Both the position numbers and the translations under genes were made by a program. A stretch of 64,000 nucleotides of DNA from Blasia pusilla (taxonomy: Eukaryota; Marchantiophyta; Marchantiopsida; Blasiales): NCBI GenBank assembly GCA_050084515.1, contig CM114275.1:23312001-23376000 (forward strand), read 5' to 3'. The notes under the pieces were generated by a model. It ran no database searches and was not told the DNA's origin. It worked only from the letters and a program-made list of their open reading frames with translations. This document shows, one piece after another, positions 25,494-36,439 of the stretch. The first letter of the stretch is position 1. Each line of letters begins with the position of its first letter.

Positions 25494-27720
25494 AACAGAT
25501 GAGTTTAGAGGTGGAATAGGCTCAGATGGAGCATACCATGACTTTAGCTCATCAAAGAAAATATCGCGACTAATAATAAGCTGCCTAGAGGATGGAATGT
25601 AGCCTTTATATCCCTTAGTTCCATCATCGTAGCCAATGAATATATATCTTTCAGATTTAGGGTCTAATTTTTTACGTCTTTCAGAAGGAACAAGAGCATA
25701 ACAAATACAACCAAATACTTTCAAGAAGGAAATATCAAATATACTTCCTATGAAGCCTTCAAATGGAGTCTTATCATGAACTCATGTTGTTGGAGTTTGG
25801 TTGACTAAGAAGATTGCACACGCTACAGCCTCTGCCCAATACATCTTAGGCATATTCTTCTCATTCAGCATAGCTCGTGTTGCCTCAACAATATGTCGAT
25901 TCTTCCTCTTAGCCACTCCATTTTTTGTGGAGTGCAACGGCAAGTCACTTGACATTGGATGCCATTCTGACATAAGAAGTCATCAAACTCTGATAAAAGA
26001 TACTCTCCTCCTCCATCATAACGCAATTTCAGAATGTGTTCTCCAATCTACTTCTCTACTAGAAGTCTCAATGTTTGGAACACTGAGAATATCTCTAACT
26101 TGGCTTTGAGAAAGTATACCCATATATACCTAGAGGAGTCATCAATAAATGAAACAAAGTACTAGCAACCAATAAGGCTATGTTGTGATGCTCTCCACAC
26201 ATCACTGCGAATCAACTCCAATATCTTGGATGCTCTTCTATCTTGCGTTGGAAAAGGAAATCTAGCTTATTTTCCAAAGTGGTAAACATGACATACCTCT
26301 AACGTAGCAGGACTCGCTAATTTAGGAAGTTCTATTATTGGATTAGATTATGAAAGACTCTGTAATATTTGAAGATTGATATGTCCAATCCTCTTATGCC
26401 ACACATTAAGATCTGTGATTTGTTGGTCATTTTGACCATACATTGTTGTTTGAATATCTGACATAAAAACATCTAATTTGAAGATTCTGCCAGATCTAGT
26501 TCCTTTGGCTATCGTAGTTTGATCATTCATTATTTCAATGAAATAACCATATATGTTAAACTTCAATTGATAACCTTATTTTATTATTTGTCCTACAGAG
26601 ATAAAGTTTCTTGAACATAGAAAACATTTCCAAGAGCAGAAAGACCATGTGATGCTATTGAAACTTACCGATATGGGTGATATGGTGTTGAGTGTCATCT
26701 CCTGTAAGCACAATTGCAGGATCTTTCACCGGCTCCATATTACTAAACCATTTAGCTGGTGAGTTCATGTGATTTGATGCACCAGAGTCAATATACCAAT
26801 TTGTTGTTGAGTCTTTATTGACCATTGCTCCCATATGATGAGTTATGACCAAGAGGTGCTCAGTTTGTGAATGTTGTTATGCTCAATACTGCCCTTGGTG
26901 TTGTTGCTCCCCATATTTTTAGTTGGTGTAAGATTCTTGTTCTCATATCTGCCTTCTTCTTGAAGCAAAACTTTGCATAGTGACCCTTTATTCCACAGTA
27001 ATTGCAATATCCAAGGACTCTCTACTGTCGATCTCGACCCCAACGGTTTCCATCATCACCACCTTGTGATTGTATCTGGTACTGATTCGTAGTTGATTGA
27101 GTGACATTATATTGAGTGTCTTTTCCTCCATATGTTTGATATCCACCACGACCATGGAAGCTTCTATCATGACTCTTGACTCTTTTTTATCCATAACCTA
27201 CAAATAGGGCACTCTCTTGTAGACTAGACGAGCTACCGCTGCCTTCTAGGCGTATCTCTTCACTAATTAACAGTGGAACTAACTCTTGAAAGGTTGGATA
27301 CTTCTCTCTCACAGAGATACAGGTCTCAAAGGATTTGTAATCCCTTGGAAGGCCTTGAAGAGTGAACAAAATAAGATCATCATCTTCTATTGTCACTCCT
27401 ATGTTATTCAACTGATCAAAAAAATGTCTGATACTCAAAATATAATCATTAATGCTCTACGATCCTTTCCTCACTTCGTTCAATTGTTGTTTCAATTGAA
27501 GCTTTCTGGCCTTTGTAGATGTTTGGAACAACTTTTCCAATGCATCCCAGGCCTCCTCCTAAATATCAACAACTTGAATATAACTTATCATTGGCGAATT
27601 TATCGTTATTGAAATATACTGGATTACTTGCCTTGCACGTTTGTTCCAAGCGCGAACATTCAAGTCTGTTGAGTCACCTTCTGGATTGGCCTCATCACAT
27701 GTGACAAGCTCCACGTGAAA
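25494..27720 (-). pseudogene. Copia gag - protease - integrase remnant
   Basis: Minus strand. The gag piece at 27438-27187 contains LTLQGLPRDYKSFETCIS-like sequence (here FTLQGLPRDYKSFETCIS), typical of copia gag. The protease at 26852-26655 has NWYIDSGASNHM, with the DSGA active site intact. The pre-integrase zinc region at 26566-26348 has LNVWHKRIGHIN. The integrase is interrupted; its later part at 25973-25782 has NGVAKRKNRHIVEATRAML and YWAEAVACAIFLVNQTPT. The post-integrase piece at 25724-25464 has FGCICYALVPSERRKKLD and YIFIGYDDGTKGY. The frame is broken by several stops and shifts. RT and RNase H are absent. Confidence 0.85.
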
Positions 27721-27833
27721 ATCTGCACCTATTGAGCTCTAAACAAAATTTCCTTCTCCCAAACTGAAATTTTTCCTTCTCTTGCCTTTCTTCTCTCTTC
27801 AAACACCAAGAATTTCAAATGATGTTCTCCTAT

Positions 27834-27846
27834 CGCTCTTATACCA
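27834..27846 (-). promoter_or_regulatory. Copia primer-binding site (inner copy)
   Basis: The minus strand reads TGGTATAAGAGCG, one base from the usual tRNA-Met-complementary TGGTATCAGAGC pattern, directly after the LTR piece ending at 27847. Confidence 0.75.
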
Positions 27847-28058
27847 TATAGAAAACTGCTAAAGAAGCATAATTAGTGGGAAACGACTCTCACACTCACA
27901 CATCATCATGGAGAACAAATTCTGCAATGATAGAATGAGTGGAGGCTGGTCCCCTTCTCAATTATATAGGGTTTGTACAAACAAACCTAATCCTAATCTT
28001 AACTGTAGTTTCGAGTTAGATTTACTGTGATTAACTAATCCTAGTTAAAGATAATCGC
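27847..28058 (-). repeat. Partial copia 5' LTR (inner copy)
   Basis: Matches the last 210 bp of the 3' LTR. At 28058 it stops abruptly and is joined to gag-coding sequence of a second 5' end, which matches 27630-27715. Confidence 0.75.
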
Positions 28059-29043
28059 CTTGCCTTACGCGTTTGTTCCAAGTGTGAACATTCAAGTTTG
28101 TTGAGTCACCTTCTGGCTTGGTCTCATTACCTATGATAAGCTCCCATAGTTCTATACCCATGAGAAATTATTTCATGCAAAACTTCAAGACATTGTAATT
28201 TTTCTTATCTAGCTTCATGACGAACGATTTCACTCACAAAAACGTAATTTTAGGCTCTCCACTATTCCAATTAAAGCATAGATCACTCCAACACAGAAAT
28301 CGACCTATAATTTTCCAAAATTGATCAACTGTATGAAAGAATTAGTCGAGATTGGCATGTAGAGAGCAAACTGCACAACTTTTCTTCACTATTTGCACTT
28401 TCCTACACTGAAATTGCTATTACAGGAGCCAAAATTATCAAATTTGAGCAATTTTGGATGTGTTGGAAAGCTCTCGACAATCTCTACAAGATGCATCAAA
28501 CCAATCTTTGGCATTGTTCTAACCAATGCGGAACCAGATGGCTAAATTGATCGGGAAAGCCCTAAAAAATGCCTCCAAAGTTTTATCATTGTCAAAGCTC
28601 CACATGAAATCTGCACCCACCAAGCTCTGAACGAAACTTCCTTCTCCCAAACTGAAATCGTGCATTTTCTTGCCTCTCTTCTCTCCTCAAACACCAAGAA
28701 TTTCAAGTGATGTTCTCTTATCGCTCTGATATCATTCAGAAAACTGCTAAAGAAGCATAATTGGTGGGAAATGGCTCTCACACTCATATATTACCATGGA
28801 GAACAAAATTTTACAATGAGAGAATAAGTGGAGGCTACTTCCCTTCTCAATTATATAGGATATGTACAAGCAACCCTAACCCTAATCCTAACCATAGTCT
28901 CGAGTTATACTAACTACGATTAACTAACCCTAGTTAAGATAATCGCGCTTAACCGACTGACCAAGATTAAGCTTCCCTACTTCGTGTGATTACCAAATAT
29001 AGCAATTAATGTGTGTGATGAGCTTGACTGTAACTCGATCTTC
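28059..29043 (-). mobile_element. Second copia 5' end: LTR piece, primer site, leader and gag start
   Basis: On the minus strand an LTR piece (29043-28735) is followed by a primer site TGATATCAGAGCG (28734-28722). Then comes a leader homologous to 27830-27708 and gag start sequence (28160-28059) homologous to 27715-27630. About 440 bp of leader (about 28150-28590) is missing from the inner copy, and AAGCTCC occurs at both edges of that extra piece. The arrangement is a tandem duplication of the element's 5' end, or a truncated second copy. Confidence 0.7.
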
Positions 29044-29423
29044 AATAATTCCTTCATTTTATACTTTCATATCTATGTTTGAATTCAATCATTTACCCTA
29101 GCTCTTTTTAGTCCCAATGTAACACTCCTACCGGCACCATCAACTTGCCCGTGCATAACTACTTAATCTTGCGGCTCGTGCGAATCATGCTTAGAAAGAA
29201 AAGTTCCTTTGCACCAACCTTTTATACTTTACCACCATTGGCTTTGTTCATGCTTGAGATACAATGTGTACTTGTATGGTTTCACTTGCCCAATGGACAT
29301 GTATTGACACACTCCATTCTCCCTTGACCCACTCCATTATCACTTACTTTCTCTCATCCAAGCGATCCTTGACATCGACCCTCTAGACCTCAAAACCTTT
29401 CGATCGAGTGGACTTTGCATTTT
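29044..29423. other. No gene recognised
   Basis: The 5' part of the outer copia LTR would be expected here, but the sequence right of 29043 does not match the 3' LTR, so that LTR is truncated. Confidence 0.4.
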
Positions 29424-29712
29424 CCCACCAGAGTTTTACTTTGATGTTGAACCTCCGAAAATGACGCCCTTTGAATCCAATGTCACGCGAGTGTATTCTC
29501 CCATTTAAGCTTACTCTGACACCAATCCACTAGAATTAACATCTTCCGGATCCGGTGTCACTTTAATTCTTCCACTAGAGCTTACTTTTTACCAACCCTC
29601 CAAAATATACATGCACTACATTCAATGTCACTTGTAGTCCCCCTCTAGAGTTCACTCTCACATTGACACTCCACAAATTACATCCTCTAGCTCCGATATC
29701 ACTTGTATTTGT
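29424..29712 (+). repeat. Degenerate tandem repeat, about 72 bp x 4
   Basis: Four diverged units start near 29424, 29500, 29572 and 29641 (76, 72, 69 and about 72 bp). Each opens with a CCACTAGAGCTTACT-like block and ends with a CAATGTCACTTGTA-like block. The units contain stops on the + strand, so protein repeats are not indicated. Confidence 0.7.
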
Positions 29713-31089
29713 GTAGTATTCTATAATTTGATTTTTTTCGTGAAAATTTAGGATCCGCAGTCCGTAGGTGCCCGAATAGATTTCCTAAAATAAGCGGAAA
29801 ACTTGTATATGGACTCTTTCAGATATGCGATGCCAACCCATGTATTGATGTCCAAGGATTGATATGAGATGTTTGAGAATTCAATGTTGGGTGGTTGACC
29901 TTGATCTCAAGGATAGGTGGGAGTGGAGGGGGCATGGATTGGAAAATTGACTTTATGGTCTTACAAAAGAATGCATATGACTCTATGAATATCCACCATG
30001 TCATCCTCAAGGGATGCACTCGCATTGATTTATATTTCGGAAGATTTTTGTCTAATACGCTCGCCAATGATTGTGCATACATACCATTGATTAAACATGT
30101 ATGCACCAACAAGTAGGTATTTACTTAGCCTTGTGCTGAGAAGATCAGCATACAACCAAATAATCCCAATCAAAGCTTTTTGGGGGATTAGTATGTGAGT
30201 GGGATCCACATGGTCTATGTCACATCATATATATATGATGACATGGATATCAATTTTTAGTTTATACACCTACCTCTCCACTTGACATCAAGTGTATGGG
30301 CACAATTATAATACTATCAATTGACACTTCAAGTTGACTACACGAAGTAATGGGAATTGTTTTTTCAAATTTGTAGATAAGACCTGATTGAGCTATGAAA
30401 AAATAAGCATTGTGAAGAAGTTGTGAGAAGTATGAAGAAGTTAAAAAGACATAATACAAATAGAAAGTACAAAGAAGTTAAGGAGATATAATAGAATGAA
30501 AATATATAACATAAAATATATGTGCTAAAATAGAGTCACATATCTCCTCAAGTCGGTCGCCTATACCAAAGCGCATCAACTATTTCCTCAAGGTGCATCC
30601 AAAATTGTTCCTTAGCTCAAATCTTAAACATGACCAAACACAAATAATGGTTAATCCCTTGTTTATGGACTTGAGTGGATGGGGAGAGAAAGTATCCCCT
30701 CTATAGATAATTTTTGGATTCTCAAAGTCCACTTCTTAATGTGTTCTATTAATCTATATGGCCCCCTTATATGAGGAGATGCATTGACAGATGATCCCGA
30801 CTTAGACATGGAAGGATTCATAGTAATATGATCTAGGTGGTTTATGGAGTAGTGTTATTAAGATAATCTAACTCTAGAAATAAAGAAAATAGATAAAAAA
30901 AAATCATAGTTTCTTAAGGAGTGAAACAATTTAGGAACCGCAGTAGTAGCAGATCCATCTATATCGAGTTTTCTCCATGCTCATATAATATCAAAGCTTT
31001 ATAATGCGCGCATAAACAAACTAGGCCATTTTGTACTTCGAGATTTGTTATAGATTTCTATGATTTATTCAAAAAAATTCTCAAAATTG
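29713..31089. other. AT-rich stretch, no gene recognised
   Basis: Short frames only. The GTGGGATCCACATGGTCTA block near 30197 recurs near 35451, followed in both places by diverged similar sequence, so a dispersed repeat is present. An ATATATAT palindrome lies near 30226-30240. Confidence 0.4.
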
Positions 31090-31690
31090 TGGGAACCCCA
31101 CCCCACCTTCCCAATTTTCCACCTCAAGCCCTTGATTTTGGCCCTCAATCCAAATGTGGTTTGCGACCCACACACTATTCTTTGATTAGTTAGCCCCCAA
31201 GATGGCTTGGCAGAGTCTCTCTACACACTCTACATTTCCCAATCTCCCAAACGCATCTTGGAGCTTGGACCCACATTTTTTTGTCTCATGGCTAGTACTT
31301 TTTTTGGCTCCCGCCATTTCGCATCTCATGATTGTCTTGTCGTCCTTCACGTTTCACGACTAGTCTCATAGGGTCTTGAATGTCTTGACTACTCCCTTGT
31401 TCCTTATTTCTTTCCCTTGACTTGGAGCTTGGCTCAAGGGTCTCACACCTTGCTTATCTTGCCATTATCTCTACAAGTAGCTATACTCCTTTCTCGCCTA
31501 AGGCTACTCTCAAGGTTTTGCCCGTCTCGACTAGTGTTAGTCTCATCGCCAATCCTGTCATTGTTCCTAGTCCTACAACTAGCTAGTCAAGGTTTTGAAT
31601 TTGGTGGGTCACACCAAGGTCTTTCCTCCTTGGAAGTGCAATCATGACTTGCTTACTCGGTCTAAGGTAGTATGAACGTCATAGACTTAG
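31090..31690 (-). repeat. Inverted copy of the family-1 3' internal region
   Basis: Reverse-complement match to 15890-16510. With the reversed family-1 LTR at 34649-35282 it suggests remnants of a second, minus-strand family-1 element whose coding region has been lost or replaced between the two. Confidence 0.55.
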
Positions 31691-33159
31691 TGCTTCGCAA
31701 CGTAAGAGTCAAAGTTCACATGGAGCATAAATGACTTGAGGATCACAAAGATAGAAACACAAGTAGGGTAATGAGTAAGGTGGAATCTTCATCCTAGACG
31801 GCCACATGTAAGTCATATTTTTGTGTGTATACACACGTAGGAAGGAACTAGAGAGAAGGAAGCTACTATGTGAAGAAGAACCTTTATTGCAAAGTAAAAC
31901 GTGGTAATCATGTTGGTTTCAAAGATAATCTATCAGCCAAGTGATTGGAGTAGAATTTCTAGAAAGGTGGAAGAACTTGGGATCAAGACTTTATTTGATA
32001 GAGAGAGTAGAAAATATCATGTGTGGGTTTAATCAGGAAATTCAAGGAGGGAGTAGCAACTTCCGGAGATGAATATTAGTATCAACCAAAAAATAGGATG
32101 GTACTATATGGAGTGAAGTGCACAAGGTGAGCAACCAAGGGATTGTGTGCAAACCAAGCACCATAAAAAAAACCGGGTTTAAAAAAAATCCTTTGAAGTT
32201 GAAGACTATAAACGACTATGAAGTAGAGGGCATAGTTGAGGAAGATTTTAGGGCCAAGGTACTTTAGCATTTTTTTCAGTCTGAATATGCCATCATGGGT
32301 GCATGCGAGCCATCTTCATTTCTATCATCAAGCATGGGAAGAATACTTGGTAAATTGGGGTCACTTCATTGAATTTGAGGGATGCTGCAACAACAAGTGA
32401 CGGAGTTTTCGGAGAAGAATACAATTGTGTCATCTTTTGGCAATAAAGAAAAATTCTAGCAGTAAGGGGATGAAGATGTAGATTATTTCAGTGTTGGAAA
32501 AGCATATAATGCAAACAAGAAGGAAGGAGATCAAGTGGAGCAAGGATATGAATCAAGTCACGTAGTGGAGAACTTCTCCAAAAACCTCGGCCGAGTGGAG
32601 AATCGTCAAAAAGAGGTTGTGGAGGTCAATGAAGGTATGGAAGAACCAGTAGTAACCCTTGTTTCTTTGGGTAGAGACATTGTTGAGAAACCCATGTTGA
32701 AGAGATTGAAAGACAATTTCATGGAGCTAGAAGATAATTGGGGTAGTTTGATGGTGGATCTAGATTCTAGAAGCTAGAGTTTTAGAGGATAATAGTGCAA
32801 TTGTGGAGAGCTATCAAGCTTTAGTGTAGAGAGTAGAGATCCCCATGATGTTAGTGAAGCAAGATGAGAATGATTGCAATGACATGGGCTTTCAAATAGC
32901 TCAATCGATGACTTGGATGAGTGAGAAAGAAAGGTGGGGCATAGTGTTTATAAGTTCTTGGAGGGAAATAGGAAGATGATGGAGCAACTAAGTAAACCCT
33001 CGTCAGGGCGGTTAGGTGAGAAACTTTTGAAAATCTCAACAAGAATGATAAATTGAGACGATTAAAGATGTATGACTCTTCGTGGCAGGAGTCCTCTCAG
33101 AAAAAATCTAATTAAGCATAAATATGGTTTACTTCTATTTGGAAGTGTGACAACAATAC
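31691..33159. other. No gene recognised
   Basis: Contains an 80-codon open frame at 32535-32777 rich in Glu, Val and Lys with no motif. No repeat partner was identified. Confidence 0.4.
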
Positions 33160-33800
33160 CTTCCTATATCAAGATTCTCCAACACTCATCTTTGTGGGCC
33201 TATGAGACTCGCCTGCAACTTGAGTTGACGTAGATGTGTAGTACTGGCACATTGTCTAACATCTTGGGCCTGCTCTAGCTCGAGGATCCTCTAACATTCA
33301 GGAGATATAGAATACTGAAGGCCTCCGTAGCGCATCTAGTTTCCTCCTTGGTTGCAGAATGGCTAGAGGCATGGTTGTACAAAAACGGACAAGTCCTTCC
33401 TTAGGACGGACATGGACGGACAAGTTTGGACATGTCCATGGACATGGTTTCTAGACGTGGGACCCACACTTTTAGTCCATGATGGAAGGCTAAGCAAGGA
33501 TGAGAGGAGCAATGAGGGAGGAGGGAATGGAGATGGAGGGAGGAAGAAATGGATGAGTATGGAACACGAAGACAAGTAAGGGGAATGAGAAAGAACGAAA
33601 AGGTGGAACCCACACGGACAAGTCATTACATAGGACGGACATAAGTCCACGGACACGGACTTTGTCCACATGCAACCTTGGCTAGAGGGTACTAGGAAAG
33701 ACTTAAAAGAAGGTAGATGAGAGGGAGAAACTAAACATTTTTTGGAGATGAAGTCCAATTGGGATTTAAACACTCATCCCTAGGGCTCAAAGTACATCCT
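33160..33800 (+). repeat. Duplicated non-coding unit, copy 1
   Basis: Direct, diverged match to 35550-35900. Blocks such as AAGATTCTCCAACACTCATC here correspond to AGGATTCTCCAATATTGATC there, and both end with a CCCTAGGGCTCAAA / CCCCAGGGTCAAA block. This copy is interrupted by a 310-bp TIR element that copy 2 lacks. Confidence 0.65.
33370..33679. mobile_element. 310-bp TIR element with 9-bp target duplication (MULE-like MITE)
   Basis: GGCTAGAGG occurs at 33361-33369 and 33680-33688, directly flanking a 310-bp segment whose ends are imperfect inverted repeats (GGTTGTACAAAAACGGACAA against GGTTGCATGTGGACAA). The homologous place near 35768 (GGTAGGTAGAGGGTACC) has one copy of the target and no insert, which gives an empty site. 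A 9-bp duplication is typical of Mutator-type transposition. The inside is rich in GGACA and TGTCC blocks and codes for nothing recognisable. Confidence 0.75.
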
Positions 33801-33860
33801 TTGTGTTTCTTTTTTAGTATTTGGGGGCTCCTCAAACTCGTGGGCAAGTCAAAAACCTAG

Positions 33861-34648
33861 ATATTACCAAGAGGTTAGCTGAAATAATGTAAGGTCCTCT
33901 TATAGACATCCTAGGTTCAACTCTCCCCTTGGAGAGTGGGGGACGGTCTCAACCCCAAGGCAGTCCCGTTCCCTATCTCAAGCATTGATGGTCTATGTTC
34001 GAGAGAGAGAACACCTTGTGTGCCTTACAAGGTTGCACAGAAACGGACATGTCCACGGATATGCTCGGCTCGTACGCGAGCCCGCCCAAAGCCCGCCGCG
34101 TAGACCCGAGCTAACGGAGCCCGCACCCATTGTGTGGCCAACCAGAGTCTGTGGTCAGCCTACAACTAGGCCACATGGCGGGCTCATGCCCGCTCAGGGC
34201 TTGCGTAGAGCCTGTGCAAGGCCTGCATGGTGGGCTTAAGACTCGTAGGGAACCTAACCCTAAACAGAGATATTACCACGAGGTTAGCTAAACTAATATA
34301 AGGTCCTCTTATAGAGATCATAAGTTTAACTTTCCCCTTGGACAGTGGGGGACGGTCTCAACCCTAGGGCAGTGGCGTCCCCTACCTAGGGCATTGATGG
34401 TCCATGTTTGAGAGAGAGAACGAATTATGTGCCTTATAAGGTTGTACGGAAATGGACATGTCCAACCTGCACCCAACCCCACCCAAAGCCCGCTGTGTAG
34501 ATCCGGGTTGACGGAGCCCGCACTCGTTGCATGGCCCGCTAGAGCTTGCTGTCGACTCGCCCCGACGGGCTCGAGTGCAAGATGCGGATACCCGGGCCCG
34601 TACAGACATGTGTGTGGACACGGACCTTGTCCATGTGCCACCCTGATG
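33861..34648 (+). repeat. Tandem duplication of a 409-bp unit with GC-rich halves
   Basis: The unit beginning ATATTACCA at 33861 recurs at 34270. Both carry GGTTAGCT, AAGGTCCTCTTATAGA, GGGGGACGGTCTCAACCC and a GC-rich stretch with CCCGCCCAAAGCCCGC-like sequence. The second unit abuts the reversed family-1 LTR. Segment ends near 34028 (AAGGTTGCACAGAAACGGAC) and 34640 resemble the ends of the 310-bp TIR element, so a related, internally duplicated element may be present. Open frames over it (Arg/Pro-rich) follow from its base composition. Confidence 0.6.
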
Positions 34649-35282
34649 TGTCACGTCTTTTAAGATAGATCAGTGAGATCTAGTAGATAACCTTCGCGAG
34701 TAGTGGAGGACATGCTCAAGAGATTGAGGATGACCTACTGAGGCCCCGGGAAACCAGAGAGAGCATGTTTCCCCTTCGTTTCGGTTGATTTGGAGCCATA
34801 TTGAGAAACTTACTATTTTAGGCAAGTACAATTTTGAGTATATGGTCTAATTTCTATTTTGGTAAGTGGCCCTTGACCTCCTACATTATGTCAAGAGCCA
34901 AGGAGGTGACTTGGGAGCATAGGTTATCATGGAGAGAGCTTGGGAGAGGGGAGGGGTATATGTCAAGGAGAGAGAGCTTAAGAGCTCATTCTCTCTTTGT
35001 TGAACCTCTTGACACGAAGCGGCGGAGCTATGGTCCCTTGCTTTGTGAGTGTAAGTCAAGCCTCTAATTAGGAGAGTGGGTTTGGTTTGACATTGAGAGA
35101 GACATGTGAGAGTGCACACATATGAGAGCTATGGTGTTGTGAGAGAGATTTCACCTTATTTTATGGGAGATATTTTGGTACTTCTTGTCTCGTTGTTTTG
35201 AGTTAGCATGGGATCATGCCTGTTTATGTGTGTGTTCGGTGATAGCGATGTATGTTGTGTAGCGATGTGTATGCGCATGACA
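34649..35282 (-). repeat. Family-1 gypsy LTR, minus strand
   Basis: A 634-bp copy beginning TGTCATG at 35282 (minus strand) and ending CGTGACA at 34649. It matches both LTRs of the element at 8944-18452 and is the uninterrupted version of the 3' LTR. The 5-bp flanks (TGATG and CATGC) do not match, so it is not a clean solo LTR. Confidence 0.8.
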
Positions 35283-36439
35283 CATGCCTTAACGATGCTC
35301 TAGGGTAAAAAGTATTGATAAAAGAAATTCCACGCCTTCCTTGTGCATAACTCTTGTCATTCATGAAAGATTTTACTAAGCCTTATGCCAAAAAAAGAAT
35401 CGAACAAAAAACCCAACTAAAAGAAGACTTCTATCAAGATTAGAATTTGGGTGGGATCCACATGGTCTAGATTTCATTGACCATATTTGGCAACGTATGT
35501 GGGTATCAGCCTTCTATACGCACACCAACCTTAATATTTGACATTAGGAGTATGGCCACAACATCTTCCTTTGTAAGGATTCTCCAATATTGATCTCGAT
35601 GGGCCTATAAGACTTGCGGGCGACTTGAGTGTTTGCAAATGCATAATAGTGGCAGAAGGGTCTAGCCTCTTGGGCTTTCTCTTGAACAAAGATCCCCTAC
35701 CACTCAAGGGATTATACCCGAGGACTCCATAGCACATCAAGTTTCTCCTTCATTAATGACATCGGTAGGTAGAGGGTACCATAAAACACTCAAAGTAGGA
35801 AAAGTGAGGAGATGGGGAAAAGTGAAAAGGGTGTGGAGATGAGGGACAACTGGGACATAAATGTTTTCCCCAGGGTCAAATACCACCCTTCTTGGCTTCA
35901 TTACGAGTAATTTGTGATTCCCAAGACTCGCATTGCAATCGCAAACCAAGTGTGTCTCCCCCAAGTCCCATCATTGTGAGTGCTTTGTGAGTCTAGGAAC
36001 TCACCCAAACATAATTTGCAAGTCCTTGAACTTGTATTGTTTAGAATATGCAAGTGTGAGGAGCCACAACCTATTGCGACTTTCTGTATTCACTCTAAAA
36101 AAAACTTTTGAGTAAGGGCATTCACAAAAAAACTCATAATTAATGGTCGCAATAGACTCGCAAGCGTGAAATGCCATCTCTTATCCTCCCCCTCCTCCAA
36201 ATTTTCCTTATTTCCAACTTTTTACCTCATGATTAAACCTAATTTACGGTTCGCTGATAATTCGTTCCATACTTTTGCAATATTTTTTCTACATTTGGAT
36301 TTTCCTTCATCTTATTATTGTTAGAATAAAAAATGGTGATGTAAGAAATGAGGGTGTAATAGTTAGAGCCAAACGATCACTACAACATTTGCAACCGCTT
36401 TGAGAGTCTTGGAACCATCAGAGCTACACCTTTGTTGCA
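35283..36439. other. Duplicated unit copy 2 and spacer, no gene
   Basis: 35550-35900 is the second copy of the unit at 33160-33800. The remainder shows no domain. It may include a worn Helitron N-terminal part close to 36360-36440. Confidence 0.45.

Larger units (their letters stand above)
24849..28058 (-). mobile_element. Ty1/copia element lacking RT-RNase H
   Basis: Read on the minus strand: partial 5' LTR (28058-27847), tRNA-Met-type primer site, leader, gag, protease, integrase, then a direct jump to a polypurine tract and a 632-bp 3' LTR (25480-24849). Order protease-integrase before RT is the copia order, but the RT-RNase H part is deleted between the post-integrase segment and the polypurine tract. 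The element could only have moved with help from another copy. Confidence 0.75.

Noticed and set aside
33985-34663. Arg/Pro-rich open frames on both strands
   Set aside because: They follow the GC-rich tandem repeat and differ between the two units; no domain.
34649-35282. Clean solo LTR
   Set aside because: Flanking 5-mers do not match; it is more likely the remnant of a rearranged minus-strand element.
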